Shown piece after piece: positions 1 through 12,499 of a DNA stretch of 64,000 bases. The notes under the pieces were generated by a model that was not told where the DNA came from, ran no database searches, and worked only from the letters and a program-made list of their open reading frames with translations. This DNA comes from Pholiota molesta (lineage: Eukaryota > Basidiomycota > Agaricomycetes > Agaricales > Strophariaceae): positions 62,001 through 126,000 of the forward strand of contig JACGCK010000093.1 of NCBI GenBank assembly GCA_014925825.1, written 5' to 3'. The position numbers and the translations under genes were made by a program. Positions within the stretch are counted from its first letter, which is position 1, and every line of letters starts with the position of its first letter.

Positions 1-700
1 CGCTTCACTTGCCTGTTCCTTTGCACTCTCATCGTCCCGGCATTCGTTTCATTTTTTCGTCGTTGCATTTGTTTTTTTTCTCCTACTCTCGTACTTTTAT
101 CTGCGATTTTTAGGACTTGTTCGTCGTACTCTGTGGCATGTACATAGGTCTTCCCAGAATAAACGATCCTCGCCTGAGATATTCTCTTGACCTGGTGTTG
201 AGTTGATGTTACGCGAAGGCGCGATGACGTCAAACATTACTTTTTTTTCAAGCAGGGGCCTTCTAAATTGGTTGTAATGCGGCCATATATCTGGAGCCAA
301 TCTAGAGCTGATAGCATTAGGCGTCTCTGTCAAGGGATGCTCTTAAGGTTATTAGCACATTTTAGTAGAGTATATAATCACTGTTTGCAGCTGTAAGATG
401 ATCCTAAAATCGACTGTTGAAAAAGTCGCAGAAAAAATCAACGCGCGTCAACCTGTATAATACTTCCGCCAAGCCTGGATCCACACATACAGTGCCGAGC
501 CCTTTGTGGAGCACAACCACTAGCAGTCGCATCCACAGCGGCAAGCCAGGGCAAGCCTCGCCCACCTGCAGCGCTCTTTCTGAGCTCGTCGCTGCGCTCT
601 CGACCATCGAACACCAATTTTCTGCTGTCGGACCGGGCTCGGGGCCTATTTCCTCGCTTTGCCCGCCTAGGGCTCAAGAAAAAGCGCCCAGTCGCATAGC
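1..700. other. Upstream region of the Trk gene, no supported gene
   Basis: I see no reading frame here with convincing protein-like sequence. A 95-codon frame at 417-704 runs up to the Trk start codon but has no recognisable content and is most simply 5' leader or promoter DNA. Pyrimidine-rich stretches near 60-85 and 240-250 fit a fungal promoter. Confidence 0.5.
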
Positions 701-3700
701 ATGACTTCAATCCTTTCCCGTTCCAATCGTTCGAGTACACCCGCAAAGGAATCAATCTGGGAACAGTTGTCCAACCGGCTTAACTTTTATCGCATACATC
801 TTTTATTCTTGTGAGTGGCTAGCATATATCCCCCGTTTTCTGGACATCCCGCTCATTGAACGCAACAGCACGTTCACCCCGCTTGTCTTCTCCGGGATCT
901 TCTATGCGTGCAATGGGCGCTACAAGATATCCTACGCCGATTCGCTGTTCAACTGCGTTAGCGCCATGACGGTCTGCGGGCTTGCGTCGATAAATCTTAG
1001 TTCCTTGACGCCGTTTCAGCAAGTGTTGTTGTTCATGCTTATGTGTATGGGGAATCCAGTGAGTTCTATCTAGCCCGATTCCATTCATGCCCCTCGCCTG
1101 ATGCTCGAGCAAAGGTTATTGTATCCTGGGTCATAGTCTATATGCGCAGGTATGATATTTTGATCTCGTTATCCTGACACTGGAGCTTCATACAGTTATA
1201 TTTAGATACTACTTTGCCCAGAAATTCGAGGATATTTTAAAGGTATCTGTCGGGAAGAAAGCCAAGAAAGATTTAGAGCAGGCTCCTATCCGACGACCGT
1301 GGCATCATCGCCTCATTTCAACCATCACGGGCCAAAGAGTGCGAGTCGTCGATGGAGAGAGCTTACCACGCGTTGGTCAGTCTAGTCCAGGAGGTGATGT
1401 CCTTCGGAAGCTAAGGCCAGATATGATCCGGCGCATGGACGATGCGCCCAAACTCATTAATCCAAGTGGATGGGTATCTGAAGGACATGCCCCATCGACC
1501 CCAAAGACGCCCATTAGCCCTCGTCCATCTCCGAAACCCTTTGCAACCAGTGCAAGTGACGCCTCTAATGGGAGCAGTAATCCAACTCATCCTAGTATTG
1601 CTATGCAAAATATCCCATCGAGTTATGCTGGAGATGCAGAAAAGTGTGTCTTTTGTGTTTTTATTTATGTAATACTTACACTCTTGCAGCAAACGCCGTA
1701 GGCGATTGTCCGATCCTGGATTACATTCTAGACCCACCTCTCCAACGTCACCTCCCAGTACGTGTGTCGCAAGTAGAAAAATCTTAGCTGCGTTTAACAC
1801 ATTATTCCTCAGCTAAAATGCGTCGATTCGATACTATCGGCGACCCCAAACCCAAGGCAGCTGTCGCGAAACATTTCCCTCGCCATCAAACCATTGAATT
1901 CGCGCCAGATCCACAAAAGCGTCGTGATAAATTAGGAACATCAACAATACCAGAAAATGGCCCTCTTGAAGAATATAACATGACCCATGAAACGGTCTCG
2001 CCACAACAGAACTCTGTGCCGCCTGAAACACGTACGTGAAATTTTATTGCTATTGTCCACCAATCTGATTTTTGTTATAGGTCGAAGTCGTACTCTACAT
2101 ACTGCGCCCTCTGTTCCAATGTCAACCCGTAGCACACGGACGCGCCACAGTTTTCGCCCTGACGATGCCATGACCACCGAGTTTGGAGGGTTCCCGTCCC
2201 CATTCGCCGTCATCCGGTCCCTCTTTAAGAAAATGTTTCCTGGTTTACAGCGCCAGCTTACTCGTGCTTTAACGATACCTACGACGGTATCACTGGCACC
2301 TGCCCAGGCCGGAGTAGTGATAGATGGCAAAAAACACGTACCTTACATCTCGTTTGATGCAATCGTCGGTCGAAATTCTGCTTTTCATCTGCTGACGAAT
2401 GAGCAATTGGAGGAGATTGGAGGTGTGGAGTATAGGGCTCTGAACGCCCTGCTCTGGATTGTCGGTTCAGTTAGGCATTTTTTGCCTTCTTCATTAATCA
2501 CTGTTGCTGACCAACGACATAGTATCACATCATGGTCCAGCTTATATCATTTACGATCATCGCACCGTATATCTCGACCAAGAAATGGGCACCAGTTTTT
2601 GATGAACAAATCCGACCAGTGAATACTGTCTGGTCCGTAAATTCATGCAAAATTGGCCGTAACAATCTAAGCAATGCGAGTTTATCCAGGTTCTCGGCAT
2701 TTCAAGTGGTTTCGGCATATACGAATACTGGGACATCTCTGGTGGATGAATCCATGGTCCCATTCCAGAAAGCATTTCCTATGGTCTATGTCGTGATATT
2801 CCTTATTCTTGCTGGTAACACCTCATTCGTAAGTTTGTTTTACTATCTTGTATACTGTCCTAATGCCATTTATTGTATAGCCAGTATTGTGAGTTTTTCC
2901 TTTATTCTTCTTCACTAGAAACTCATGCCTCGAACAATATACAGTTTACGTTTCATGATGTGAGTGGTTCGTCTTCCGTCGATATTGATCATTCACTAAA
3001 TCGCTATACGTACCACAGCTGGTGTATTAGTAAAATGGTTCATAGAACCTCGCGTCTTCACGAAACACTGCATTTCCTCCTCGACCACCCTCGTCGATGC
3101 TTTATATACCTCTTCCCTTCTCACCAGACTTGGTTTCTTTTCTGGGCTGTCGTTGTATTGACGTACGTCCCATCATTTTCTCTCGCACGCGTATCTTGAA
3201 TAATTTTCCACTATCCTGCAGATTTACCGATTGGTTCTTCGTCCTGGTTCTGGACATACATAATCCTCCAATTAGTTCTATCCCTGTTCCTCTTCGCGTT
3301 TCGGATGGTTTAATGCAGGCAGTCGCAGTCCGCTCAGGTGGTTTTAGCATTATCCCTGTGGCTGCAGTTGCACCTGCCGTCCAAGTGCTTTTCGTGATTA
3401 TGATGTATATCAGCGCTTGTAAGTGTTGTGTAATTCACGCAACTAAATCTTGTGCTCATCGACGATATCAGATCCTATCGCCATGAGGTTCGCTTTCGTT
3501 CTCTCGAGAATAAAGTATCTGGATCTGAACACACACCCCTTTTTGCAGTGTACGTTCAACGAATGTATATGAGGAGCAGTCTCTCGGGATATTTGACCCT
3601 CATGATCACGATGGAACTGAAGACGATGCTTCTATTGGTGATACGGGTTCCCATCGACAGACTTGGAGTCGATATCTTACTACGCATGCTCGTAAACAGC

Positions 3701-4446
3701 TTGCTTTTGGTGCGTCCATTTGTGCAACAAGAGACATGAACTCATATATCACTCATAGATATGTGGTTTCTTGGCTTGTCTTTATTCGTTATCTGTATTA
3801 TTGAGGTACCTTCGTTCTCTTCATGGCTATTGAAAGACTTCGAGGGTTGATGTGTGGTTTTAGAAAAATAATTTGGAAAATCCTGCCAACTACGGGTGGT
3901 TCAATATCTTCCGCGTTAGTACGTACAGATCTCTCTGGATATGTTGAGAACTTGAGCTTATGATTCCCAGTGTTTGAATTGGTATCTGCCTATGGCACTG
4001 TTGGTTTGAGTCTCGGTATCCCTGATGTTAGTGGGACCTCTCGATATATATATCTTCGTATACTGATGCCTTCCCTCTAGCAAAATTACTCTTTCGTTGG
4101 CGCTATGCATACTCTATCCAAACTCGTTATTTGCCTTGTCATGCTCCGAGGGCGTCACCGCTCCCTTCCTGTTGCGATCGATCGCGCCATTATGCTTCCA
4201 AGTGAATTCAAAAAAGAGGACGACGACACAGCTGAACAGAACAATGATTTTGACAATGATCACCAAAATCACGCGCCATTCACGTATTCCGACACCATGG
4301 GTAGTCGGTATAATTCAGAAGTGCGGCAGCGGATACCCAGGAAATCGACGATTGGTGAACAGAGTTATCGTATGCAGGAGGGACTCGGCGAAAGTCAGGC
4401 ACAGATCGCTGATGACTCCCCGCAGAAGGGTGTCCAGGAACCATGA
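701..4446 (+). CDS. Trk-type high-affinity potassium transporter
   Basis: Fungal Trk/KtrB/HKT-superfamily plasma-membrane K+ uptake protein. The start at 701 gives a 36-codon exon ending at 810; splicing to 869 restores a first hydrophobic segment followed by ISYADSLFNCVSAMTVCGL, the first pore loop. A long hydrophilic, basic and Ser/Thr/Pro-rich loop follows (about 1240-2260), as in yeast Trk1-type proteins. Later pore regions are visible: SAYTNTGTSL near 2720, RSGGFSIIPVAAVAPAVQV near 3335-3390 and SAYGTVGLSLG near 3985-4020. The C-terminal signature TLSKLVICLVMLRGRHRSLP at about 4110-4170 is typical of the family, followed by an acidic tail ending at 4446. There are roughly a dozen short introns and no obvious break. 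Internal exon borders are approximate; family call is firm. Confidence 0.9.
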
Positions 4447-5420
4447 TATCCGTCCTCATTTTGCTTCCTCTCGCGGTTCGTTGAAACCCTACCCGGATTT
4501 TAATTTCATTCCTTATAAATACTTATTAGAACCACAGGCGATTTAGAAGAATTCCTACATTATCATCCCCCAAGTAATTTGTCAAGTTTTATGTTTTCAG
4601 ATAGGACATTATGCACGTTCTGTTTAAATAATCAGTTTAGAGTATACGGAATTGATGAGTTTTCACTTTCTTTGGCGTGTGTGACGTACTTTCAATCTCC
4701 GGACACCGGCTCCGGTGTCAGCTCTTGACTTCCACCACGACTGCGCTCCAAAATTGGAGAATCCTCGTGGATTTCGCACCGCTGCAGCATTTTATCACCA
4801 ACGTTTTTCACCGTCTTGCATGTGTGGCCAGCGGCCTAGCGTGGTATCTTCGGGATTGAACCGTGCCGTCTCTGACAAGCTCGCCCGAAACGTCTTCTTT
4901 GCGCTGTCTGTTGCTCAACAATTGCTCAAGCCTCAAGCTGCAGCAGATGAGGAACGTGAGCTTATCGGCCGGGAGATAGGCAATTTCCTATGATACAGTC
5001 TTCATGTTCCCTTGCAATGAGGAGTAAACATGACAATAATGGAAGAGCTCACTCGGAGTCATGCGTCATCCACGAGGCACCCTTTCCATCACTCATGTGT
5101 CTTGGCTGGCTCCGCGATCGACTTGTGCTTATGCTCCGAATGTAATACAAATGCTAGGGCGTAGGGAATTGCGCTAGCCTTATCATTATATCTTGTCTTC
5201 TGCGATCCACCAGAATCAGTCGACCGCCGTTGACTTTGCGACCTCGAAGATTCCCTGCTACATACCCACCGCTTTCTGTTGAGCTACAATGCCCTACGCG
5301 ACCCACGAAACCCATTTTATTGGATCCGAGGTGCGTCCACCATCTAATTCGCATATTATCGAAACGGCGGTTGTGTAGGATGGCTGACTCTTTGGTATTC
5401 TCTAGCACTACTCCGTCGAT
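4447..5420. other. Intergenic stretch with one weak open frame
   Basis: Holds a 92-codon open frame at 4715-4993 (+) with Cys-, His- and Arg-rich N-terminal half and an acidic end; I do not recognise it. Short frames at 5230-5451 have no supporting context. Could be 3' UTR of the transporter gene and promoter of the next gene. Confidence 0.35.
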
Positions 5421-6152
5421 ATGGATCTATGCGATCTTCTACAAACGATGAAGCTGGATTCGCGATATGACATCAGAGTGAGTTTCCCGCCCACTGCGAC
5501 ATGGCTTTCGTGTTCCGTTGGAATATTTACCTATCAAATATTTGGAGAAAGAAACCTACAGAGGACATCGCTCAAATCGCCCTTCTTCCTCCAAGCGTAT
5601 CGCCTCCTGGAAGCCTTCAAGACGAGCTCATGCGCGAGGTCATGAATTATCACGTATGCTCCTCGTCAACGTTATCTCTTCTATTTCCGGAGTACTAATC
5701 ATCACTGCAACTTTCTTCCAAAAGTCGGACGCGGAATCCGAAAGTTCAACCTCCAGCTCAAGTTCAGAACCTCGAAAACCCGCCGTGCCATCGAAAGCGG
5801 ACGAGGAGAGGCTGTACGGCTGCGTATATCTTCAGACCATCCAGGCCCAGCTGCAGGCCCAAGGTTACCCTACCACCGGCGGGGAATATCTCGACACTAT
5901 CTTCACGCATCGCGAGATTCTTTTCTCCTATCCCAGCGCACACCTGGAGTGCGCGCGCGCACTTAGCGATCTGGCGTACCACTGGAGACGCGGGCGTGGA
6001 GAGCAGATCGAGAGGCGGATTTGGAAGCGGTGACTGCATTTCGGCATGAGGCATGGGTGATTGCTTCGCAACTGTGAGTGTTTTGATCTTCCATTTGACC
6101 GGTCAGTGGACGGTAGTAATCTCTCCTTGTTTATAGAGCACCGCAGCCTTGA
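5421..6152 (+). pseudogene. Small unidentified gene with two apparent frame breaks
   Basis: Not assigned to a family. Protein-like sequence runs on only if the frame shifts by one base twice: near 5500-5515, where a frame beginning MKLDSRYDIRVSFP passes into one reading FRWNIYLSNIWRKKPTEDIA, and near 5982, where DLAYH passes into LETRAWRADREADLEAV. Between them a clean phase-0 intron (5654-5724) joins DELMREVMNYH to a Ser-rich linker and a helical segment containing KADEERLYGCVYLQTIQAQL and GGEYLDTIFTHREILFSYP. A final intron (6074-6136) would give a short last exon ending in Q-L-A-P-Q-P. Each break equals one missing base. This means either a recently decayed gene or assembly errors. If repaired it would encode a soluble alpha-helical protein of roughly 190 residues. 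Start at 5421 or 5451 is uncertain. Confidence 0.45.
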
Positions 6153-7030
6153 GCTGAACGTGCGACAGGACCAATGGAAACATGGCCCTCTATGAATGAT
6201 TTTCTCGAGTGGACAGGATTCATTCCAGAAAGTGGCCGACTCTTGGCCGATCTTCTTTTCCCTATTTGTTCCTAGGTCAAGGTTCTGATTTAATATACTT
6301 TTTTTGACAGCACTCGCCAGGAATTCTTGTCAGAAGAGAGAAGGTACCATCACGATAACGCCCCAGATAGGTTGGATAGTGTTGAGCCCATGTACTGATC
6401 AGAAAGCCCAGCTTGCTGCAGGTCCAGATATTTGACACTGGCAGTGATACAACTTACAGGCTAGCATCGAGCTTGAATTTTCGGAACCATTGAGCCCATG
6501 CCGAGCCTCATGAGCCCAGTGACCCCGTCTTCAGACTTCATTAACTTCGGGACTAGCAGATGTGCATCGATTTTCATTCTCTAGACAAATGCCGACGAGT
6601 TGTACACCTAGGGGTAAGACTCAGGAAGCTTAACCTCGAATGAAAGGTAATTTTTATCACCTTGCAAGACAAGAAAACTACGCAAAAGAGAATGCGTTAT
6701 GTTAGGTTCGTCCAATTATATCTGCAAGTTGCCTGCGAATGTGACGTTTTCATTTCCAGTGAGAGAGCAACCGTGAATGCCTGAACAACATGTTGCATGT
6801 TGCTAATACTATGTATTGAGATTCTCACTGCAGAAGTGATGTCATGCCCGCATCACCCGCTCTACTACCGTGAAATCGAAGGAAGATCAAGGCAGCGAAG
6901 TCGTATTACGTGCCCCTCGTTCTTCTTTCAACCACGCGTTCCTACAAATCTTAAGGATGCGCCTGTTTGTTAGTCCTTCCTCCTTTCTTCCCTCGCCCCA
7001 CCTACCTACTACTCTCGCCTCCATAACGAA
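6153..7030. other. Intergenic region, nothing supported
   Basis: No coding frame or RNA gene that I can support. Pyrimidine-rich DNA close to 6960-7030 and a short 5' leader precede the cupredoxin start. Confidence 0.5.
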
Positions 7031-7853
7031 ATGTTCTCTCCAGCCCTTGCTGTGAGGATTTTTCCTATTATCTCTGCCTTTCTACTACGCGTTTTATTAA
7101 AACATTATCAATAGCTCGTCGCGTTGGTCGCCTCTGCATGCGCGAAGACCGTCGTGGTCACCGTGGGTGGCAACACTACGGATAACCCCATGGGTGTCTT
7201 CCAGCCCGCCAGCGTTGTAGCCAACCAAGGAGATACGGTCCTCTTCAATTGTAAGCACTTACCTCTTATCTTCAGTCTTCTGTCATTGAGACAATCGAAT
7301 TCGTCGTAGTCACTCAGGCAACCACACCGCGACCCAATCGACGTTTGCCGGACCTTGTATTCCCGCTCACGACACGGACCAGACCATCAACGGCTTTGAC
7401 TCTGGCTTCCGAGACACTGACAATGGCACTGCTATCACGCAGCTCCGTTTCACTGTCACTGACCCGAACAACACTATCTGGTTCTTTGACTGGAATACGT
7501 GCGCTCAGGGAGGTGTTGGTGGCATGAATGTCAACGAGTCCTCGTTTGAAACTCTCGATGGCTTCCAGGTGTGTTTTAGTCTGCGCCAAATGTTATTCCT
7601 GGGGTCTAAGTAATCGATTGTTGAACATCCTTGTTGCTTTCTTTTTTAGCGCAACGCAATTCGTCTGAATGGCACCGACTCTGGCAACTCTACTGATACA
7701 AGTAACGCCACCACCAGTATACCGAGCACTACTTCCACCTCTCCCTCGACCACCAACACTGGCTCTGCTTCGTCTGCTGCGAACCGTGCTCTCGTCAATG
7801 GCGCGGCGGCCGTTGTCCCGGTTTTGGCCATCCTTGCTGCTCTTTCTCTGTAG
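7031..7853 (+). CDS. Extracellular serine/threonine-rich cupredoxin, probable GPI-anchored protein
   Basis: Four exons: 7031-7051, 7115-7250, about 7318-7568 and 7650-7853. The first intron splits the signal peptide, MFSPALA / LVALVASACAKT, so a 21-nt first exon sets the start. The mature part begins KTVVVTVGGN and carries a single cupredoxin-type domain with GNHTATQSTFAGPC-like sequence, VNESSFETLDGFQ and a C-A-Q-G-G motif; Cu-site residues look only partly conserved, as is usual in this fungal family. A Ser/Thr/Asn-rich linker (about 7680-7790) leads to a hydrophobic tail AAAVVPVLAILAALSL, typical of a GPI-anchor signal. Likely cell-wall or secreted, precise role unknown. The acceptor of intron 2 is uncertain: the nearest TAG acceptor (7309) gives the wrong frame, while CAG at 7317 keeps frame but removes residues before the conserved N-H-T. 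Confidence 0.82.
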
Positions 7854-8289
7854 ATTCTACATTCTAGTGTCATTGTGCACACCATATACCCGGCATGTAC
7901 GCAGATGGCGTTGAACACTGAAAGAATTACCTTTGGTTGTTGGTAGTAATAATATGTGGGTGTGAGGCACCATTATGGACTGGACATGATTCCTTAGTTC
8001 TGATTTGGACAGTTACACATTGATTCACTCTCATATTAGACTTCATGGTGCTTCCTTATCCAACTCTTCAACGAGTTTTGCTGGATCACTTTAGTTTTTA
8101 ATGATCTTCTGTTTTTGTACTCCTTTAGCTTAACTATTATACCTTGTGGTGCTTTTATTTCTTGTGATGATTTCTGTGCACAATAGAAATTGAATTTGGT
8201 ATGCATGACTTTTCGGCAGCTGGAGGGACACCCACGAAACTATATCTGGTCTCATGAACGAAAAAAATGTATTCGTCTACATTACTCTT
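7854..8289. other. Intergenic region downstream of the cupredoxin gene
   Basis: 3' UTR-like, AT-rich DNA with T-rich runs around 8085-8170. No supported gene. Confidence 0.5.
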
Positions 8290-10604
8290 ACTCTGATAAT
8301 GCACTTTTGAGCCTGTGAAAGCACTCGCTCCTGGCACAAATTTTCTGTGAGCAAGCCAGTGACTGTACAGTAACGAGTCGCGTTGGAGTAGCGCTAACCA
8401 CGCAGGTCTCCACTGGTCCGCGCTTCCATGTTTCCCACATATCCTCCCACATCATGATGGCCTGCACGCAGATAAACCGTAAGTATGTGGCGGATCTTGG
8501 GCGGATCACTGCCATGGAGCAATGCTAGCTCTAGCGAAGAACGTTTGTTATAACTTTACCCTCCATTGATTGCGCATCTACATTCTCGATACACGGCTTT
8601 CACTGCAGCCCTGTATTCCATAGCCTGCACTACATAGGCTGAACGCTGAATTTGGAATCGACGCTTACCACCTTGGAACTATCCCAATACTATCTAGTGA
8701 CCAGTCTTCAAGCTTCAAGAAGTGTAAGAAGCTTTGGAAATATGAAAGTCCTTCGTCGACAGACCAAGTTCGCGCCACCGCCATCGACGTGGCCAGCTAA
8801 TCATTGTAAGTAATTATATTGCTCGATCTTATGCGACCTCGTGCAAAGCCTCATTGAGTTTCAGCATCCGGAGACGACCACGTCAATGGTACTGCTGGCA
8901 ATGACAATGATCCAGAGGCCAATGGAGATGCAAAAACTCCAAGAACAAATCCTATACCACCAACGACACAATGTTAGTATAACGACAAAATCTTCTTTAG
9001 TGCATCTTGCATGTCAAGTTATTTACCGAAGTACTTGCAAGACAGTGACCCAGCAGCAGCAGGACGAACAGGATGATCAAAAGCGACGCGAAGCCCTGCG
9101 CGATCTCGTCGAGTCGTGGATGGACAGACTACAACTGATCAGTGTCATTGTGGGTGGCTTTGTCGAATTACCCATGCTCCCGAATGACTGTTTGATTTAT
9201 AGACAACTTTTTTTGCGTCCACGGAAGCGAGTATGCTCTCGATATCGGCGCCTAATTCAGATGGCACCCCTATTCGCATTATAGCTGAAATAGCAAACAT
9301 CGGGATTGTGGGCTCCTTGATTGTTCACTCGAGTGCTGGTGAGTGCTTTATTCAGCCTTGACCTGTGCCTGCCAAGGTACAAGTACAATATTGGGCTAAT
9401 AAATACCTACATCAGCGATAATTTCCTTTCTTGCTGCATTCTTTCTCATCAGATACAAGCTCAAAGTGGCCAGCAAGGAAGAGATAGAAGCAGAGAAAGA
9501 CCATAACCCAAAGAATGTCGTAGAATCACCGATGTCGTTGGGGTCCTTCCCTCCTCACTTAGCGGTAGACAAAGACCAAGAAAAGGCCGATATATCCAAC
9601 ATAACTCGCACTTCCACAGGACTACGCAAGTCCCAGTCGTGCCCGATCGAGCAAGACACAGACCCCATCCCAGGCCGATTTAGGTTGCCCTTTGGCTCAA
9701 CCCAGCGCCCCATCTGGTCTTCCAACCCCCACTTGGTACAGGTCGGGCCCTTTCAAAACTACCCGCCTACACACCTGCTGCACCGCTGCCACGCTCTCTG
9801 CGTGATCCTGACTACGGTGGGGTTTGTGCTCGCTCTCATGGGTATTCTGTGCTTTGCGTGGGACCGGCTGCCGCTCAGCGTCAGTGTCTCGGCGAGTTGC
9901 TTCATGGCTATGTGTTTGCTTTCTGGGGTATTTATTGTGTTCAAACCGTATCCCCCTGAGGGTACTAGTACTAACATTTATATTTTTGATGGATTCAAAT
10001 AATTCGGATAGTTGACAAACTGAATTCGCGTACAGCTAGCTGCTTCCGTAGAGTCCAAACTTATGTAGATACCTTGTGGGATTTAATTATTTCGTCGAAT
10101 TCACTGAATTGAACGCGATGAAATGGTAAGTATCCTGTTCATGTTGAAATATTCAGAGTATGAAGCAAATAGATCGACCCAATAGCATCCGTCTGTCTAT
10201 ATTGGAACGTCAATTGCAAACAATTCTGGTTCGCCTTGGTTTCGCCCTCAAGAAATGAAGTTCCTGCTTGTAGATAGGTCCAGTCTGTCCAAATGGTAGG
10301 TTCATTCAAGCCATAATCTCTCGTGTCTGATATAAAGGGACGTAATCTTGGAAGGCTAGAGAATTGTTGAAGGCGGATGAATCGATCAAACTTAAAAGAC
10401 TTTGGGAGAAAACAAGACGCCCATGAAGAGTCCAAATAAATCGTGCAAGCGGAGCGCAGAAGGGTCAGCTTGGATGAGTCTTTGCGTTCTTGGGTTTCTT
10501 CGACTCTCAATATTCCAAATTGGCACTAAGTATCTGATCCAGTATGCTGAATGGCGCTCACGCAGATTAAACAAATCCATCCGTTAGCATTGCCATTGTC
10601 GTCG
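8290..10604. repeat. Tandem duplication, copy 1 (gene plus both flanks)
   Basis: The sequence from about 8290 to about 10604 is related along its length to the next 2.4 kb. Matches include the upstream block GATAATGC...GAGCAAGC (8297-8355 against 10606-10668), the promoter block with GCATCTACATTCTC (8574) against CTCCTACATTCTC (11029), the whole gene, and the 3' flank (10400-10450 against 12960-13000). Start codons lie 2482 bp apart. Non-coding flanks have diverged more than the exons. Borders are by eye. Confidence 0.75.
8742..10002 (+). CDS. Four-helix membrane protein, paralogue A of a tandem pair
   Basis: Five exons: 8742-8805, 8865-8972, 9046-9149, 9203-9338, 9416-10002. The phases agree, and all exon borders are conserved in the neighbouring paralogue. 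The N-terminus is basic (MKVLRRQTKFAPPPSTW), followed by an Asp/Asn/Gly-rich segment, a charged helix KRREALRDLVESWMDRLQL, and hydrophobic segments LISVITTFFASTEASML, IANIGIVGSLIVH-SSAAIISFLAAFFLI, HALCVILTTVGFVLALMGIL and SVSASCFMAMCLLSGVFIVF. A cytosolic loop of about 110 residues, rich in Ser and Pro, separates helices 2 and 3. I know of similar unannotated multigene membrane proteins in mushrooms but cannot name a function. No signal peptide. Neighbouring paralogue at 11224-12499 is likely the product of the local duplication. Confidence 0.8.
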
Positions 10605-10920
10605 ATAATGCCACTCTTGAGCTCAGTCAATGAAAAAAATTTCTCCAAATAGTTTCTATGAGCAAGCGCTTGATCAAGAAAATAATTATATGTGCATGCC
10701 TTATAAGCTGTTATAAAGCTGTTCTATTAGCCCATCGATCGATACTCTCAGCGAGACTAGAAGATTACTTCCTTGGGCAGTGAACTGTGAACTAGTAGAG
10801 TTGGAAAGAGTGACAGAATTAGGCAGCTCACAGTTGAACATAGTAACGAGTAGCATTTTCCACGCAAGTAGTAGGTAGACTCTAGCGCGCGCTTCTATAT
10901 CTCCCACATCATTTCACGAT

Positions 10921-10935
10921 CTATATATAGACACC
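10921..10935 (+). promoter_or_regulatory. TATA-like element upstream of paralogue B
   Basis: CTATATATAGAC lies about 300 bp before the start codon of paralogue B. No equally good match is seen at the equivalent place before paralogue A, so the two promoters may differ. Position relative to the start of transcription is unknown. Confidence 0.3.
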
Positions 10936-11223
10936 CTCTCCGTATACCTCTTTAACCGCATGTGGCGGATCACCATCCAATGCCAGGCCTAGTGGAGAAC
11001 TTTGTTACAAGTATCATCCTTCGATTGACTCCTACATTCTCAATGCACCGCTTTCACCGCAATCCTACACTATATAGCCTGCACTGGGCTAGGAGCTGAA
11101 CGACGGACGGTGGCTTGGTGTCTGTCATTTGCCATCTCTCTATAGTCCAGTGATCACCAGTCTGTCTTCAAACTTTCAGCTTAAAGTGTCAAGCATCTTC
11201 GAGCGCTGTCAAAATCGTTATAT

Positions 11224-12499
11224 ATGAACGTCCTTCGTCGACAGATCAAGTTTGCGCCACCGCCGTCGACATGGTCAGGTGAGTAATATCGCACAACCTA
11301 TGCAAAACTTCATTGAGAGGTTTCTGCATCAGGAGAAGATGATCACTTCAACGGTACTAGTACTGGCAATGACAATCCACTGGCGAATGGAAATGGAAAG
11401 ACACCAAGAACAAAATCTATACCGCCAACTAGGCAATGTCAGTATTAGTACAAGTCCTCTCTACCGAGGCGTGCATGTTGCATGACCCGTTGTTGACCGA
11501 GATGCCTGAAAGACAGTGACCCAGCAAGAGCAGAACGAAGGGGATGTCCAAAAACGACGCGAAGCCCTGCGAGATCTCATCGAGTCGTGGATGGACAGAT
11601 TACAACTGATCAGCGTCATTGTAAGTGGCTTTGTTGAATTACCCATGCTCCCGACTAATTGTTCAAAATTTCAGACAACTTTTTTTGCATCCACGGAAGC
11701 GACGATGTTCTCTATATCGGTACCTGATACAGATGACGCCCCTATTTCTATCACGGCCCAAGTAGCGAACATTGGGATCGTGGGTGCTTTGGTTGTCCAT
11801 TCGAGTGCCGGTAAGTAATTTATTCAGTCTTGATTGTGTGCTTGCCAAGGTACGCAACGGGTGGTACATGGGCGCTAATAAGTCATATACCTGTATCCAG
11901 CGATCATCTCATTTCTTGCCGCGTTCTTTCTCATCAGATACAAGCTCAAAGTAGCCGACAACGAAGAGAGGGAGGCAGAGAAGGCAGAGAAAGAATATGA
12001 CTCGAAAAATATCGTAGAATCGCCGACATCGATGGGGTCCTTCTCGAATCATTCTACGGCAGACAAGGATCAAGAAAAGGCTGAGAAATTCAGCATTTCT
12101 CGCACTTCCAGATCCACGCGCCTACGCAAGTCCCAGCCATGCCCGATCGAGCAAGACACAGACCCCATCCCAGGCCGAATCAGAATACCCTCTGGCTCAA
12201 CCCAACGTCCCATCTGGTCCTCCAACCCCCACTTGGTACAGGTCGGGCCCTTCCAGAACCACCCGCCAACACACCTGCTGCACCGCTGCCATGCTCTCTG
12301 CGTGGCCCTAACGACAATTGGGTTTGTGCTCGCCATTATGGGCATTTTGTGCTTAGCATGGACTCGGCTGCCGCTCAGCGTCAGTATCTCGGCGAGTTGT
12401 TTTATGGCGTTGTGTTCATTTTCTGGGATCTTTATCTTGCTTGAACCGTATCCTCCTGAGGGTACTAGCCCTAATATTTACGTTTTTGATGAGTTTTAA
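11224..12499 (+). CDS. Four-helix membrane protein, paralogue B of a tandem pair
   Basis: Five exons: 11224-11278, 11333-11437, 11517-11620, 11675-11810, 11901-12499. Every intron sits at the place and phase found in paralogue A. The product begins MNVLRRQIKFAPPPSTW, has the same Asn/Gly-rich segment, the helix KRREALRDLIESWMDRLQL, four hydrophobic segments and ends YPPEGTSPNIYVFDEF. It differs from paralogue A in scattered substitutions, in a slightly longer charged stretch after helix 2 (KVADNEEREAEKAEKEYD) and in a more acidic terminus. Both copies are open, so both may be expressed. Function unknown; membrane location is inferred from the hydrophobic segments. Confidence 0.8.
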
